Shown: positions 39,352 to 49,402 of the stretch, piece after piece
How the letters are laid out: every line of letters starts with the position of its first letter
Position numbering within the stretch: the first letter of the stretch is position 1
Source: an uncultured Verrucomicrobiota bacterium
GTDB lineage: Bacteria; Verrucomicrobiota; Verrucomicrobiia; Limisphaerales; CAIYYI01
DNA: 64,000 nt
Direction: 5' to 3'
Assembly: GCA_903930345.1 (NCBI GenBank)
Contig: CAIYYI010000152.1
Span: 1-64,000, forward strand
Made by a program: the position numbers and the translations under genes
The notes under the pieces: model-generated
The model's input: the letters and a program-made list of their open reading frames with translations, nothing else
What the model was told of the DNA's origin: nothing
Database searches by the model: none

Positions 39352-39603
39352 ATGAACAGCGAACTCTGCAAACAGGCCCTGGCCAAGGTTGGCAACCCCA
39401 ACATCTTGATCAACCTGGTCTCCCGACGCGTGCGCCAGCTCAACTCCGGTGGCAGCGGTGCCAGTCGTCCCCTCATTCACGACGTCGGTCTCGGCATGGC
39501 CGACACCGCGCTGAAGGAGCTGGTGGATGACAAGATGAGCTTTGAAATGCCCAACGATGCCACGTTGGTCCTCGATAACACCCGTCGTCGCAAGCGCCTG
39601 TAA
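39352..39603 (+). CDS. rpoZ: RNA polymerase omega subunit
   Basis: NPNILINLVSRRVRQLNSGGSGASRPLI...ALKELVDDKMSFE. Confidence 0.75.
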   Translation: MNSELCKQALAKVGNPNILINLVSRRVRQLNSGGSGASRPLIHDVGLGMADTALKELVDDKMSFEMPNDATLVLDNTRRRKRL

Positions 39604-39618
39604 GCCAGTTTGTTTTAT

Positions 39619-39674
39619 GCGGGCAGGAACCCGGCCGCGCCACCGCAAAGGCCCCTGTTCCTGCCCGCTTTTTT
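39619..39674 (+). terminator. Terminator/attenuator between rpoZ and smpB
   Basis: GCGGGCAGGAAC ... GTTCCTGCCCGC perfect 12-bp stem then TTTTTT. Confidence 0.8.
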
Positions 39675-39701
39675 CCGCCGCCATACGGAGGACCGTCCGC
39701 C

Positions 39702-40154
39702 GTGTCAGAAATTGTCACCAACTCCAAGGCCCGCCGCGATTATCACATCCTTGATACCGTGGAGGCCGGGCTTGTGCTGCGCGGCACCGAGGTCAAGTCG
39801 CTCCGGGCCGGGCGCGGCCAGATCAATGACGCCTTTGCGCGGGTGGATGCCAAGGGGCAGGTCTTCCTCTACAACACGCACATTGAGGAGTACTCGTATG
39901 GCAACATCCATAATCACGACCCCAAATCGTGCCGCAAACTCCTCCTCCACAAGTCTGAAATCCGCTGGCTCCAGGAACAAACGACTGTCAAGAGGCATTC
40001 GCTGATCCCGCTCACGCTCTACTGGAAAAACCGCAAGGTCAAAGTGGCGCTGGCGGTGGCCAAGGGCAAGGCGGAATATGACAAGCGGGAGACGATCAAG
40101 GAGCGCGAATCCGACCGGGAACTGCGCCGTGCCACCATGCGCCATGTGAAGTGA
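39702..40154 (+). CDS. smpB: SsrA-binding protein
   Basis: GTG start; NSKARRDYHILDTVEAGLVLRGTEVKSLRAGRGQINDAFARV...RHSLIPLTLYWKNRKVKVALAVAKGKAEYDKR. Confidence 0.97.
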   Translation: MSEIVTNSKARRDYHILDTVEAGLVLRGTEVKSLRAGRGQINDAFARVDAKGQVFLYNTHIEEYSYGNIHNHDPKSCRKLLLHKSEIRWLQEQTTVKRHSLIPLTLYWKNRKVKVALAVAKGKAEYDKRETIKERESDRELRRATMRHVK

Positions 40155-40170
40155 GGGTGGGAGGGGTGGG

Positions 40171-40262
40171 CATCCTTGCCCGCCGTATCACCCGGCTTCC
40201 AGCCGGGTGTTGGAGCCGCGACGAGTTGAGAGAGGCCGTGCGGCAGGGATGCCTGCCGCCAC
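40171..40262. repeat. Intergenic run of three hairpins
   Basis: GGGCAtcctTGCCC-like, CACCCGGCTtccAGCCGGGTG (40189-40209), GCGGCAGGgatgCCTGCCGC (40240-40259). Confidence 0.6.
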
Positions 40263-40385
40263 GGGTGCCACGATGCGCCGTTGCGGCGCGGAATCCGGGC
40301 GGGTTTGCGTCTCCGGGGTTTTGCGCGACGGCAATGATTTCCATTGGATTTTTTACCGCCGGGGGCTAAGGTTTGCCCATAGACT

Positions 40386-41786
40386 ATGGCTGAAAAAAAT
40401 ATCAATGACATTGCCCGTCCGCTACGGGAGTTGTACGAGAAAGGTAGAGCGGCTCTGCAGCGGAACAATCTTGATTACGCGCTGATTCATTTTGAGCAGG
40501 TGCTCCAGAAGGAACCGGGATTTTACGAGTGCCGCGAGGCGATGCGCGCGGCGCAGTTCAAGAAGGCGGGGGCCGCGACCGGGTTTCTGAAGAAATTCAT
40601 TGGCACCGCCAGTTCCTCACCGATGGTGGCCAAGGGGCAGATGGCGCTGCGCAAAGATCCCTTGGAGGCGCTGGCCATCGCGGAGCAGGTGCTGAACAGT
40701 GATCCGAACAACACCGGAGCCCACAAGCTGGTGGCGGAGGCGGCCATGGCGGCAGACCTGCCGCGCACGGCGATCCTCTCGCTGGAAATCCTGGCCAAGG
40801 CCTCGCCCCGCGACCGCCAGCTCAAACTGAACCTGGCGCAGAAGTACGTGCAGGTTCAGCAGGCCGACAAGGCGGAGACGATTTACAAGGAACTGTTGCA
40901 GGCCAACCCGGCCGATGGCGAGGTGAACCAGGCGTACAAGAACCTCACCGCGCGGCGGACGATGGATGAGGGCGGCTACGAGGCGCTGGCCGAAGGCGGC
41001 GGCTCCTACCGAGACATTCTGAAGGATAAAAACGAGGCGGTGGCCATCGAACAGGAGCATCGCCAGGTCAAGTCGGACGATGTCGCGGCCCGGCTGATCG
41101 AAGAGTATCAGGGACGCCTGGCGACCGAGCCCGGCAACCTGAAGCTGCTGCGGCAACTGGCGGAGCTGCACACGCAGAAGAAGCAGTTTGACCTGGCGCT
41201 GGACTATTATCTGAAGCTCAAGCAATCGGACGCGGGCAACGATCCCTCGCTGGACCGGGCGATCGCCGAGACCACGCTGCGCAAGTTTGACCACGAGCTG
41301 GAGCAGTTGGAGCCGACAGCCCCGGACTTGGCGGAAAAGCAGGCCCTGGTGCAGGCGGCGCGACAGGCTTTCCAGTTGGAGGAGTGCAAGCAGCGGGCGG
41401 ACCGGTATCCCACGGACCTGGGAATCCGGTATGAGCTGGGCGTGCAATTTTTCCAGGTGGGCAAGATCAGCGAGGCCATCGGAGAATTCCAGAAGGCGCA
41501 GAACAACCCGCAGCGCCGCATCTCGGCGCTGTGTTACCTGGCGCAATGTTTCTCCCGGCGCGGCATGAACGATTCGGCGGTGCGGATGCTGCAAAGCGCC
41601 CTCAAGGAGAAGCAGACGTTTGATGACGAGAAGAAGGACCTCATCTATCAGCTCGGCTGTGTGCTGGAGAAGCTGAACAAGAAGGAGGAAGCCATCGAGC
41701 AGTTCAAGATTCTGTACGAGAGCGATATCAGCTATCGGGATGTGGCGGCCAAGGTGGACGCCTACTATTCCGCGCAGGGCGGATGA
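40386..41786 (+). CDS. Tetratricopeptide repeat protein
   Basis: Repeated TPR helices, e.g. GRAALQRNNLDYALIHFEQVLQKEPGFYECREA, LAELHTQKKQFDLALDYYLKLKQSD. Confidence 0.88.
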   Translation: MAEKNINDIARPLRELYEKGRAALQRNNLDYALIHFEQVLQKEPGFYECREAMRAAQFKKAGAATGFLKKFIGTASSSPMVAKGQMALRKDPLEALAIAEQVLNSDPNNTGAHKLVAEAAMAADLPRTAILSLEILAKASPRDRQLKLNLAQKYVQVQQADKAETIYKELLQANPADGEVNQAYKNLTARRTMDEGGYEALAEGGGSYRDILKDKNEAVAIEQEHRQVKSDDVAARLIEEYQGRLATEPGNLKLLRQLAELHTQKKQFDLALDYYLKLKQSDAGNDPSLDRAIAETTLRKFDHELEQLEPTAPDLAEKQALVQAARQAFQLEECKQRADRYPTDLGIRYELGVQFFQVGKISEAIGEFQKAQNNPQRRISALCYLAQCFSRRGMNDSAVRMLQSALKEKQTFDDEKKDLIYQLGCVLEKLNKKEEAIEQFKILYESDISYRDVAAKVDAYYSAQGG

Positions 41787-41819
41787 CCGGGAACGAACGG
41801 TTGAAACGGGTCAGGCTTG

Positions 41820-41864
41820 AGGGCTATCAACCCCCGGTTTTCCGGGTGTTGACAGCCCTTTTTT
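41820..41864 (+). terminator. Rho-independent terminator after TPR gene
   Basis: AGGGCTATCAAC ... GTTGACAGCCCT followed by TTTTTT. Confidence 0.85.
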
Positions 41865-41897
41865 GTCTGTGTTAGCCTTCAGTATGCGGAGACGGAT

Positions 41898-42515
41898 ATG
41901 AGTGCCCTGTTAAATCAGCAAGTATTGGTGCTCAACCGGTTGTGGCAGGCAGTCAATGTCACCACAGCGCGGCGGGCGCTCACGCTGCTGTTCCAGGGGC
42001 ACGCGCAGGTGGTGCTGGAGTCCCCCGACGGCTCGTTTCAAACCTACAATTTCCTGGAGTGGCATTCCTTTTCCCAGCGCCAGCCGCATCCGGAAAGTGT
42101 CACCGCCATCTCCCTGAAGATCCGCATCCCGCGGGTGATCCTGCTGCTGTTCTTTGACCGGGTGCCCAAGAAGGAGGTCAAGTTCACGCGGCACAACATA
42201 TTTGAGCGGGACCGCAACACGTGCCAGTATTGTGGCCGGATCTTCGAGCGCAAGGATTTGAATCTGGATCATGTGGTGCCGCGCGATCACGGCGGGCCGA
42301 CCTCGTGGGAAAACATCGTCTGCTCCTGCGTGCCGTGCAACACGCACAAGGCCAACCGCACCCCGTTGGAAGCGGGGATGCACCTGATCCGCAAGCCGAA
42401 GCGGCCCAAGTGGCGGCCTTTCCTGCAAATCAATTTCCATCTGAACCGGCACGATAGCTGGAAGCATTTCCTGGACATCGCCTATTGGAACGTGGAGCTG
42501 GGCGAGGAAACCTGA
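41898..42515 (+). CDS. HNH endonuclease
   Basis: VLVLNRLWQAVNVTTARRALTLL; RNTCQYCGRIFERKDLNLDHVVPRDHGGPTSWENIVCSCVPCNTHKANRTP. Confidence 0.92.
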   Translation: MSALLNQQVLVLNRLWQAVNVTTARRALTLLFQGHAQVVLESPDGSFQTYNFLEWHSFSQRQPHPESVTAISLKIRIPRVILLLFFDRVPKKEVKFTRHNIFERDRNTCQYCGRIFERKDLNLDHVVPRDHGGPTSWENIVCSCVPCNTHKANRTPLEAGMHLIRKPKRPKWRPFLQINFHLNRHDSWKHFLDIAYWNVELGEET

Positions 42516-42516
42516 C

Positions 42517-43188
42517 GTGGCACCCGCGAACCCCAACCCGCTCCGCACCATTCCCGCCCGCCTCCAGCAACAGCTCCAGTTTCTCCTGGAGATCGACCGC
42601 CTCAAGCAGGTGCTCCGCCGCACCTATCTGCTGCACGAGGCGCGCCGCGAGAATTCGGCCGAGCATAGCTGGCAGGTGGCGCTGATGGCCAACCTGCTGG
42701 CGGAGCACGCGGATTTTCCGGTGGAGGTCGCGCGCGTCACCCGGATGTTGCTCATCCATGACCTGGTGGAAATCGATGTGGGCGACACCTACATCTATGA
42801 TGCCGCGGGCCAGGCGGAACGGCCGGGGCGCGAACGCCGGGCGGCCGAGCGGCTATTCGGTTTGCTGCCGCCGGATCAGGCCGCCGAGTTCAGGGCGCTG
42901 TGGGAGGAATTCGAGGCGTGCGTCACGCCGGACGCCCGGTTTGCCGGGGCGCTCGACCGCCTGATGCCGATGCTGCTGAATTACCACAAGGAGGGCCAAA
43001 GCTGGCGCGAGCACAAGATCCACGCGGGCCAGGTGCTGCAGCTCAACTGCAAGATCGGCAACGCCTCCCAGGCGCTCTGGGAGCACGCCCAACAACTGGT
43101 GGCCGACGCCACCGCCAAGGGCTGGCTGCGGAAGGGCAACCCGGAAGAAGCATCCCACGGCCCGGTTGCGACCGGAAATTTCCCGTGA
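42517..43188 (+). CDS. HD domain protein (YfbR/5'-deoxynucleotidase-like)
   Basis: GTG start; RRENSAEHSWQVALMANLLAEH, MLLIHDLVEIDVGDTY. Confidence 0.88.
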   Translation: MAPANPNPLRTIPARLQQQLQFLLEIDRLKQVLRRTYLLHEARRENSAEHSWQVALMANLLAEHADFPVEVARVTRMLLIHDLVEIDVGDTYIYDAAGQAERPGRERRAAERLFGLLPPDQAAEFRALWEEFEACVTPDARFAGALDRLMPMLLNYHKEGQSWREHKIHAGQVLQLNCKIGNASQALWEHAQQLVADATAKGWLRKGNPEEASHGPVATGNFP

Positions 43189-43262
43189 CGAACGGGGGGC
43201 GCTCATTGGAATGACGCGGGGTGCCGTTATCCCATTTCACACCCGCAGGACTTTGGTTGTCC

Positions 43263-43306
43263 CACAAAGCGGCAGCAAGCCGCCGCACTCCAAGACGCTT
43301 CGCGAC
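43263..43306. repeat. Dispersed 44-bp repeat, identical to 31516-31559
   Basis: CACAAAGCGGCAGCAAGCCGCCGCACTCCAAGACGCTTCGCGAC. Confidence 0.8.
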
Positions 43307-43350
43307 TTCGAGGGCAACCAGGCCATTGGAGCGCGCGGGGCGGGCAAATC

Positions 43351-43989
43351 CTATTTGGCCCAGCCCACGGATTGGGCGATGACGATCTTCTGATCGGGCC
43401 GGAGCTTCAACGCCTCCACCACCGGGCCACGGTTGATCTCATGCACCACGGTGGCCAAGCCTTCGCTGGCGCAGTAGAGGTAGATGTTCTGGCTGATGTA
43501 CCCGGCATCAATGGCCGCATAAAACGGCTTGTCCTCCGGCTTGGCCTTGACCAGCCGCGCGTAGTCCGCCACCAGGATCACGGCGATGGGCGCCTCTTTC
43601 ACATACGGCTGGCCGCCGGTCAAAGCCCGGATGTCCCGGGCCAGCACGGGCTGCAAGAGATTGGCCTTGGCGTCATAGAGATAGACGCCGCTCGCCAGCG
43701 CGACATACACGTCCATCTCCTGCGAATTCATGGCGGAGGGGGCGGTGCGATGCGCGATCTCGGGGCGGTTGAAGCCGAAAGCGGCCCAGAGCAAGTCCGA
43801 GAGGGCTTGCAACGGGACCGGGTCCGCGCTGATTTCCCGGACGGACTGGCGCGACTTGAGGACCTGCAACAACGGCTGGCCCCCCTCCTGCCGGGGTTTG
43901 GGGAGAGCCACGGGGGTGAATTCGGCGGCGGCCAGGGTGAAGGTGAGGCCCAGGCACAGGAGGCAGGCGGTCCAACGGGTGATGCTCAT
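43351..43989 (-). CDS. Exported SagB/nitroreductase-family protein
   Basis: Signal peptide [80 protein letters not shown]. Confidence 0.87.
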   Translation of the reverse strand: MSITRWTACLLCLGLTFTLAAAEFTPVALPKPRQEGGQPLLQVLKSRQSVREISADPVPLQALSDLLWAAFGFNRPEIAHRTAPSAMNSQEMDVYVALASGVYLYDAKANLLQPVLARDIRALTGGQPYVKEAPIAVILVADYARLVKAKPEDKPFYAAIDAGYISQNIYLYCASEGLATVVHEINRGPVVEALKLRPDQKIVIAQSVGWAK

Positions 43990-45425
43990 GCCGCTGATGC
44001 TTCCGGGCCGGGCCGGTTTTGGCAAGCAAAGTCCACCGGCAAGTCCACGAAAAAGACCGCCCCCTGGCCGGGCTCGCTCCGTACGGAGACGGCGCCCCGG
44101 TGGGCTTCCACGATGGCCTTCACCAGACTCAGGCCCAGGCCCAGCCCCCGCTGCGAACGGCTTTTGTCGCCGCGATAGAGCCGTGCCCAGATTTTATCCT
44201 GCTCCTCGGCGGGGATGCCCGGGCCGGTGTCGGCCAGTTCCACGCGTGCCCGGCCACCGGCGACGGCGGCGCGGATGGTCACGCGGCCGCCCGGCCGGTT
44301 GTACTTGATGGCGTTGTCGAGCAGGTTGCCGAACACCTGCCGCAGCCGGTTGGGATCCACCTCCGCCACACAGGGGGCGGGGGCCTCCACGACGAGGGTG
44401 ACGGATTTTTCCTCGGCGGTGAACTCATAGACCTCGCGCACCTCCTCCACCAGGCAGCGCAAATCCACCCGCTCAGGGTGCAGCCGCATGGTGCCGGACT
44501 CGGCCTCGGCGATGTCCATGAGGGTGTTGAGCATGCTCAGGACGCGCTCGCTTTCCTCCACGCACTCGACGAGGGCCTCGCGCGGCGCGGCGGGGTTTTG
44601 CCGGTCCTGGAGCGCCATCTCCGCCGAGCCGCGCAGGCGGGTGAGCGGGGTGCGCAGATCGTGCGCCACATTGTCCAGGGCCTCGCGCATGCCGCAGATG
44701 AGGGCCTGGTTGCGGTCCAGCACGCGGTTGAAGAGCTGCGCCAGCTCATCGAGATCGTCACTGGACTGCCGCAGCGGCACCCGCGCATCGAGACTCCCGG
44801 TCTGGATGATGGTCCGCGCGGTTTCCACCATCTGCCGCACCGGGCGCAGGGCGCGCTGGGAGAGGAAGGCCCCGCCGGCAAAGCCCAGCACCACCACCAC
44901 GAGGAACGTGGCCGCCAGGGTGCGGCGGATGGGGATGACCAGGGCCTCCCGGTTGCTGGCACTGCGGCCCACCTGCAACAGGGAGCCATCGGCAAACACC
45001 ACCGAGAGCAGGGCGAAATCCCGCTCCTCATTCTGGGGCACGCGGATGATCCCGATCTGGCGCCGGTAGCCGTCCCAGCCCGGTCCGGCATCCTTGAAGG
45101 AGATCCACTCCTCGGGCACGCGCACCAGCGCCACTTGGTTCCAACGATCCACCACGCGCACAAAAAAGGTTTTCTGATCCGGCTGTTGCTGCTCGGCGGC
45201 CAGGCGCACGCGCAGCGCCCCCAGCCCGCCGGATTGGTAGAGCGTGGCGTACTCCTGCAACCGGGCCTGGATGACCTCGCGCTCCTTGCCCTCCAGCGCC
45301 GCCACCAGCAGGTAATACATGAGCAGAAAGGCGCCCGCCCCGCTCAGGGTGAACAGGAGCACGTACCAGAGGTTGAGCCGGAAGGCCACGCTCCGGAACC
45401 AGGATTTAGGCGGGCTTGAGGACAT
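43986..45425 (-). CDS. Two-component sensor histidine kinase (HAMP, HisKA, HATPase)
   Basis: Two TM segments, [85 protein letters not shown]. Confidence 0.95.
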   Translation of the reverse strand: MSSSPPKSWFRSVAFRLNLWYVLLFTLSGAGAFLLMYYLLVAALEGKEREVIQARLQEYATLYQSGGLGALRVRLAAEQQQPDQKTFFVRVVDRWNQVALVRVPEEWISFKDAGPGWDGYRRQIGIIRVPQNEERDFALLSVVFADGSLLQVGRSASNREALVIPIRRTLAATFLVVVVLGFAGGAFLSQRALRPVRQMVETARTIIQTGSLDARVPLRQSSDDLDELAQLFNRVLDRNQALICGMREALDNVAHDLRTPLTRLRGSAEMALQDRQNPAAPREALVECVEESERVLSMLNTLMDIAEAESGTMRLHPERVDLRCLVEEVREVYEFTAEEKSVTLVVEAPAPCVAEVDPNRLRQVFGNLLDNAIKYNRPGGRVTIRAAVAGGRARVELADTGPGIPAEEQDKIWARLYRGDKSRSQRGLGLGLSLVKAIVEAHRGAVSVRSEPGQGAVFFVDLPVDFACQNRPGPEASAA

Positions 45426-46074
45426 AGCCGACTCCGCGCAGGGTATGAATCAGATTTTTCTCCGGGTCCACCTTGGCCCGGAGGCGGTGCACCAGCACAT
45501 CCACCACGTTGGTCTGCGGGTCGAAGCTGTAATCGTAGACGTGCTCCAGCACCATGGTCTTGGTCACCACCCGGCCGGCGTGGCGCAGCAGGTATTCCAG
45601 AAGGGCGAATTCCCGCGCCTGCAACTCAATCCTCTCCCCGCCCCGCACCACCTCGTGCCGGAGCAGGTCCAGCGTCAGGTCGCCCACAGTCAGCCGCGTG
45701 GGTTCGGGCGCGTGGGACGCGCGCCGGATGAGCGCCTGCACGCGGGCCAGCAGCTCGGAGAAGGCGAACGGCTTGGTGACATAATCATCGCCCCCGGCCT
45801 GCAGGCCGCGCACCCGGTCCTCCACCGTGGCCTTGGCGCTGAGCACGAGCACCGGCACCCGGTGGCCCGCGTGGCGCAGCTCCCGCAGGAAGCCCAGCCC
45901 GTCCAGGCGCGGCAGCATCAGGTCCAGCACGATCACGTCATAGGCCACGCTTTTGGCCAGCGCCAGCCCGGCCTCCCCATCCGGGCAATGGTCCACAGCA
46001 TAGGCATTCTGCCGCAGGCCCTTGACCACGAAGGAGGCGATTTTCTCGTCGTCCTCAACCACCAGGATTCTCAT
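45406..46074 (-). CDS. OmpR-family response regulator
   Basis: [28 protein letters not shown]...[19 protein letters not shown]-terminal winged helix [16 protein letters not shown]. Confidence 0.95.
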   Translation of the reverse strand: MRILVVEDDEKIASFVVKGLRQNAYAVDHCPDGEAGLALAKSVAYDVIVLDLMLPRLDGLGFLRELRHAGHRVPVLVLSAKATVEDRVRGLQAGGDDYVTKPFAFSELLARVQALIRRASHAPEPTRLTVGDLTLDLLRHEVVRGGERIELQAREFALLEYLLRHAGRVVTKTMVLEHVYDYSFDPQTNVVDVLVHRLRAKVDPEKNLIHTLRGVGYVLKPA

Positions 46075-46206
46075 ATCCAAGGACATTGTGCGATGTTCCG
46101 CCGGAATCTCAAGCGACAGTTTGCGGGGACGGGCCGGCAGGCAAAAGGGGAGGGACCGCAGGGGCGATCCCTCCCGGCCCGAACCGGTCGGCGATGGGGC
46201 CGCCGT

Positions 46207-47718
46207 TCACCCGGCGGCTTCATCCACCACCACGTAGCGGCTGCCGCCCTCCCGCCAGAGTTTGACCAGGGTGGCTTTGTGGCCGTCCTTTTGGGTCAGG
46301 CGCACCGCGTCATCGGCGTTTTTCACGGGCTGGCGGTTCAGCTCGAGGATGACATCGCCCGGCCGCAGGCCGGCGGCCTGGGCCTTGGAATCCGGCTCCA
46401 CCGCCGTCACGACGGCACCCTGCATGGCGCCGGGCACGCCGAATTGGCGACGCAGGCGGGGATCCAGATCGGTGACGGTCACACCGTCGAGCTGGTCCCG
46501 CTCCGCCCCGCTTGCTGGGCCGGCCTGGGCCAGTTTCTCCGTGCCCGGCAGCTCCTTCAGCCGCGCCTCGAGGGTGCGCACCGCGCCCTCGCGCAGGATT
46601 TTCACCGCCACCTTGCTGCCTGGGCGGGCCTGGGCGGCCTGGAGCTTGAGCTGGCGGCTGTCCGGGACCGGTTTGCCGTTGAACTCGGTGATGACATCGC
46701 CGCTCTTCAGCCCGGCTTTGTCCGCCGGACCGCCCGGCGTCACCTCACCCACGAGGGCTCCGGTCTGGTTTTTGAGCCCGAACTCCCGGGCGAGCGCCGG
46801 GGTGACATCCTGGATCATGACGCCCAGGAAACCGCGCGCCACCCGGCCATCGCGCACGAGATCCTCCATCACATAGCGCGCGAGGTTGCCGGGAATGGCA
46901 AAGCCGATCCCCTGGTTGCCGCCGCTGCGGCTGAGGATGGCGGTGTTGATGCCGATCAGACGGCCCTCCACATCCACCAGCGCGCCCCCGGAGTTGCCGG
47001 GATTGATGGCCGCATCCGTCTGGATGAAGTCCTCATAGTCGAGCCCCATGTTGCCGCGCCCCTTCGCGCTCACAATGCCGGTGGTCACCGTCTGGCCGAT
47101 GCCGAACGGGTTGCCAACGGCCAGGACCACGTCGCCCACCTCGATCTTGTCGCTGTCAGCCAGGTGGAGGAACGGGAGGCCCTGGGCGCCGACCTTCAGC
47201 ACGGCGACATCGGTCTTGGGATCCTTGCCCACCACCTTGGCCGTGAACTCGCGCCCATCCGGCAGCGAGACCCTCACCTCATCCGCGTTTTCCACCACGT
47301 GGTTGTTGGTGAGGATGTAGCCATCCTCGGAGACCACGACGCCGGAGCCGATGCCCTGCGAGCGCGGCGGCGGCGTCCGCCGGCCCGGCGGGCCGCCCGC
47401 CTCCGGGCCGAAGAACCAGCGGAACATCGGGTTGTCAAAGTCCGGCTGCTCCGGTGACGCCCCGGGGTTGGCCTTGCCGGTGGTGAACACCTTGACCACG
47501 CTGGGGCCCACTTTCCGGACCACGGGCGCAAAGGAGAAAAACTCCCGGCCCGTGGGGCGCACCGGCTGGTCATCCACCGCCAGTTTGACGGGCGTGACGC
47601 CGGGCGTTGGCGGGGCAGGGTGCTGGGTGAAGCCGAGGGTGAGCCCGGCCAGGACGGCCACGCCGCCCAGAAAGACGAGGGGTTTATTTTCGCGGAGGTA
47701 TTGAGTCATCGCATTCAT
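46207..47718 (-). CDS. Do/DegP-family serine protease with two PDZ domains
   Basis: GIGSGVVVSEDGYILTNNHVVENAD, DPKTDVAVLKV, AAINPGNSGGALVDVEGRLIGINTAI. Confidence 0.95.
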   Translation of the reverse strand: MNAMTQYLRENKPLVFLGGVAVLAGLTLGFTQHPAPPTPGVTPVKLAVDDQPVRPTGREFFSFAPVVRKVGPSVVKVFTTGKANPGASPEQPDFDNPMFRWFFGPEAGGPPGRRTPPPRSQGIGSGVVVSEDGYILTNNHVVENADEVRVSLPDGREFTAKVVGKDPKTDVAVLKVGAQGLPFLHLADSDKIEVGDVVLAVGNPFGIGQTVTTGIVSAKGRGNMGLDYEDFIQTDAAINPGNSGGALVDVEGRLIGINTAILSRSGGNQGIGFAIPGNLARYVMEDLVRDGRVARGFLGVMIQDVTPALAREFGLKNQTGALVGEVTPGGPADKAGLKSGDVITEFNGKPVPDSRQLKLQAAQARPGSKVAVKILREGAVRTLEARLKELPGTEKLAQAGPASGAERDQLDGVTVTDLDPRLRRQFGVPGAMQGAVVTAVEPDSKAQAAGLRPGDVILELNRQPVKNADDAVRLTQKDGHKATLVKLWREGGSRYVVVDEAAG

Positions 47719-47811
47719 AAATGGTTTTTTGTGGTCACGTTCCAGTGATCGTCACACAGCAATAGACCATGGGGAGATGACCAACGCCTTTCCGGAGGAT
47801 TACAGATTGGT

Positions 47812-47843
47812 AATTCCAATGAGCTTGAAAGCCCATTGGAATA
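47812..47843. repeat. Core-less hairpin related to the TIRs of the element at 471-621/62968-63131
   Basis: AATTCCAATGAGCTT gaa AGCCCATTGGAAT. Confidence 0.55.
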
Positions 47844-47920
47844 AGGAGGGTGGAAAGGATTACAAAGCCCGGACGCTTTTGGAATGGGCAGCCGGGCGGG
47901 GCAGGGCTTATAAAGCCCCC

Positions 47921-49387
47921 ATGCGACGTGAACGCCCCCATGATCCCCATCCGCCGACCGCCCTGGGCGGCCTCATTGTGCTGGGCCTGTTTTCCCTCCC
48001 GTTCGTGGGCGCGGGCGGGGTGATGCTGGTGAAGGGGGTGACCTTCCTCCTCCGCCACAACCTCAACGACGGCCTTCCGCTGACCCTCGGCGGGGTGGTG
48101 TTTTCGGCGGCGGGCGGGCTCATCCTGACGCTGGCTTTCGCCGGTCGAAAAACCAACCGCCAGCTCTCCCAGGCCCGGATTGAGCATCCGGATGCGCCCT
48201 GGCTTTGGCGCGCGGATTGGGCCGCCGGGGTTCTCCCCAGCCAGACCGGACGGACGGCGGTGTTCCACTGGGTGTTCGCCCTGATCTGGAACGCCCTCTC
48301 CAGCACCGTGCTCGTGGCCCTGCCCAAGGAGCTGGCCAAGGGGAACCAGAAGATCCTCATCGGCCTGATTTTCCCGCTGGTCGGGCTGGGCCTCCTGGCG
48401 GCCGCCATTTACGTCACCATCGTCCGCCGAAAGTACGGCGTGCCCACCCTCAAGCTGATCACCCTGCCCGGGGTGCTCGGGGGCCAGTTGCGCGCGGTCA
48501 TCCAGCTCGACAAACCGATGCATCCCGAGGCGGATATCCGCCTGCACCTGCTCTGCCTGCACCGTTACCGCAGCGGGAAAAACACCCGGGAAGCCATCCT
48601 TTGGGAGCGGGAAAAGCGGCTGCGCAAGGAGGTTCTGGAGGTCGATGGCCGCAGCCTGCCGGTCTGCTTTGACCTCCCTTATGACGGGGCGGAGGGCGAC
48701 GCCGGCAGCCCGGGCGGCCTGGGCATCCGGTGGGTGTTGAAGGCCAAGGCCGCCACGCCCGGCGCCGACTTCGCCGCGCAGTTCGATGTGCCGGTTTTCA
48801 AGACCGAGGAAAGCCAGGTTGGAGCCCCGCCCCGCCGCGATCCCGCCGCCGACTATCAGGTGGCCGGCCCGATGGATGTCGGACGGCCGCAATCCTCCGT
48901 GCCGGTGGAACCCGCGCCGGAAGGGGGCCGGGTGTACCGCTTCGCCGCCTTCCGCAACCGGGGGGCCGCGCTCAGCCTGCTGGCTTTCGCCGTGGTCTGG
49001 TCCGCCGTCACTTACTTCCTGATCAAGACGAAGGCGCCGCTGGTGTTTCCAATCGCGTTCGGCGGCTCCAACCTCATCATGCTGTTCGCCTGCTGGAATC
49101 TTCTGGTGGTATCGCGCCGGGCCGTGGTGGGGCCGCAGGGGGTGACAGTGGAAACCCATTGGGGCCTGGCCAAAACACGCCGCCGGTTCGAGGCGCGCGA
49201 GGTGGCAGGCTTTGAGTCAAAGATGGGCATGACCCACGGGCAAAAGTGCTTTTACAACCTCCAGGTCCGGCTGGCCAACAAGCGCAAACACACGCTCGGC
49301 ACAGCCATCCCCAGCGGCTCAGATGCAGAGTGGCTCGTGGCAGACATGACCGCCGCACTGGCCGGACGCCCTTCGGATCCGGCCTGA
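47921..49387 (+). CDS. Uncharacterised membrane protein (DUF3592-like)
   Basis: Several TM segments: LGGLIVLGLFSLPFVGAGGVMLVKGVTFLL, LTLGGVVFSAAGGLILTLAFAG, ILIGLIFPLVGLGLLAAAIYVTIV; start inferred. Confidence 0.7.
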   Translation: MRRERPHDPHPPTALGGLIVLGLFSLPFVGAGGVMLVKGVTFLLRHNLNDGLPLTLGGVVFSAAGGLILTLAFAGRKTNRQLSQARIEHPDAPWLWRADWAAGVLPSQTGRTAVFHWVFALIWNALSSTVLVALPKELAKGNQKILIGLIFPLVGLGLLAAAIYVTIVRRKYGVPTLKLITLPGVLGGQLRAVIQLDKPMHPEADIRLHLLCLHRYRSGKNTREAILWEREKRLRKEVLEVDGRSLPVCFDLPYDGAEGDAGSPGGLGIRWVLKAKAATPGADFAAQFDVPVFKTEESQVGAPPRRDPAADYQVAGPMDVGRPQSSVPVEPAPEGGRVYRFAAFRNRGAALSLLAFAVVWSAVTYFLIKTKAPLVFPIAFGGSNLIMLFACWNLLVVSRRAVVGPQGVTVETHWGLAKTRRRFEAREVAGFESKMGMTHGQKCFYNLQVRLANKRKHTLGTAIPSGSDAEWLVADMTAALAGRPSDPA

Positions 49388-49402
49388 ACCCCGGGGCAGG
49401 AA

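Noticed and set aside
44019-45419. 466-aa plus-strand ORF
   Set aside because: Antisense shadow of the histidine kinase.
45319-47457. 712-aa plus-strand ORF
   Set aside because: Antisense shadow of the response regulator and DegP genes.
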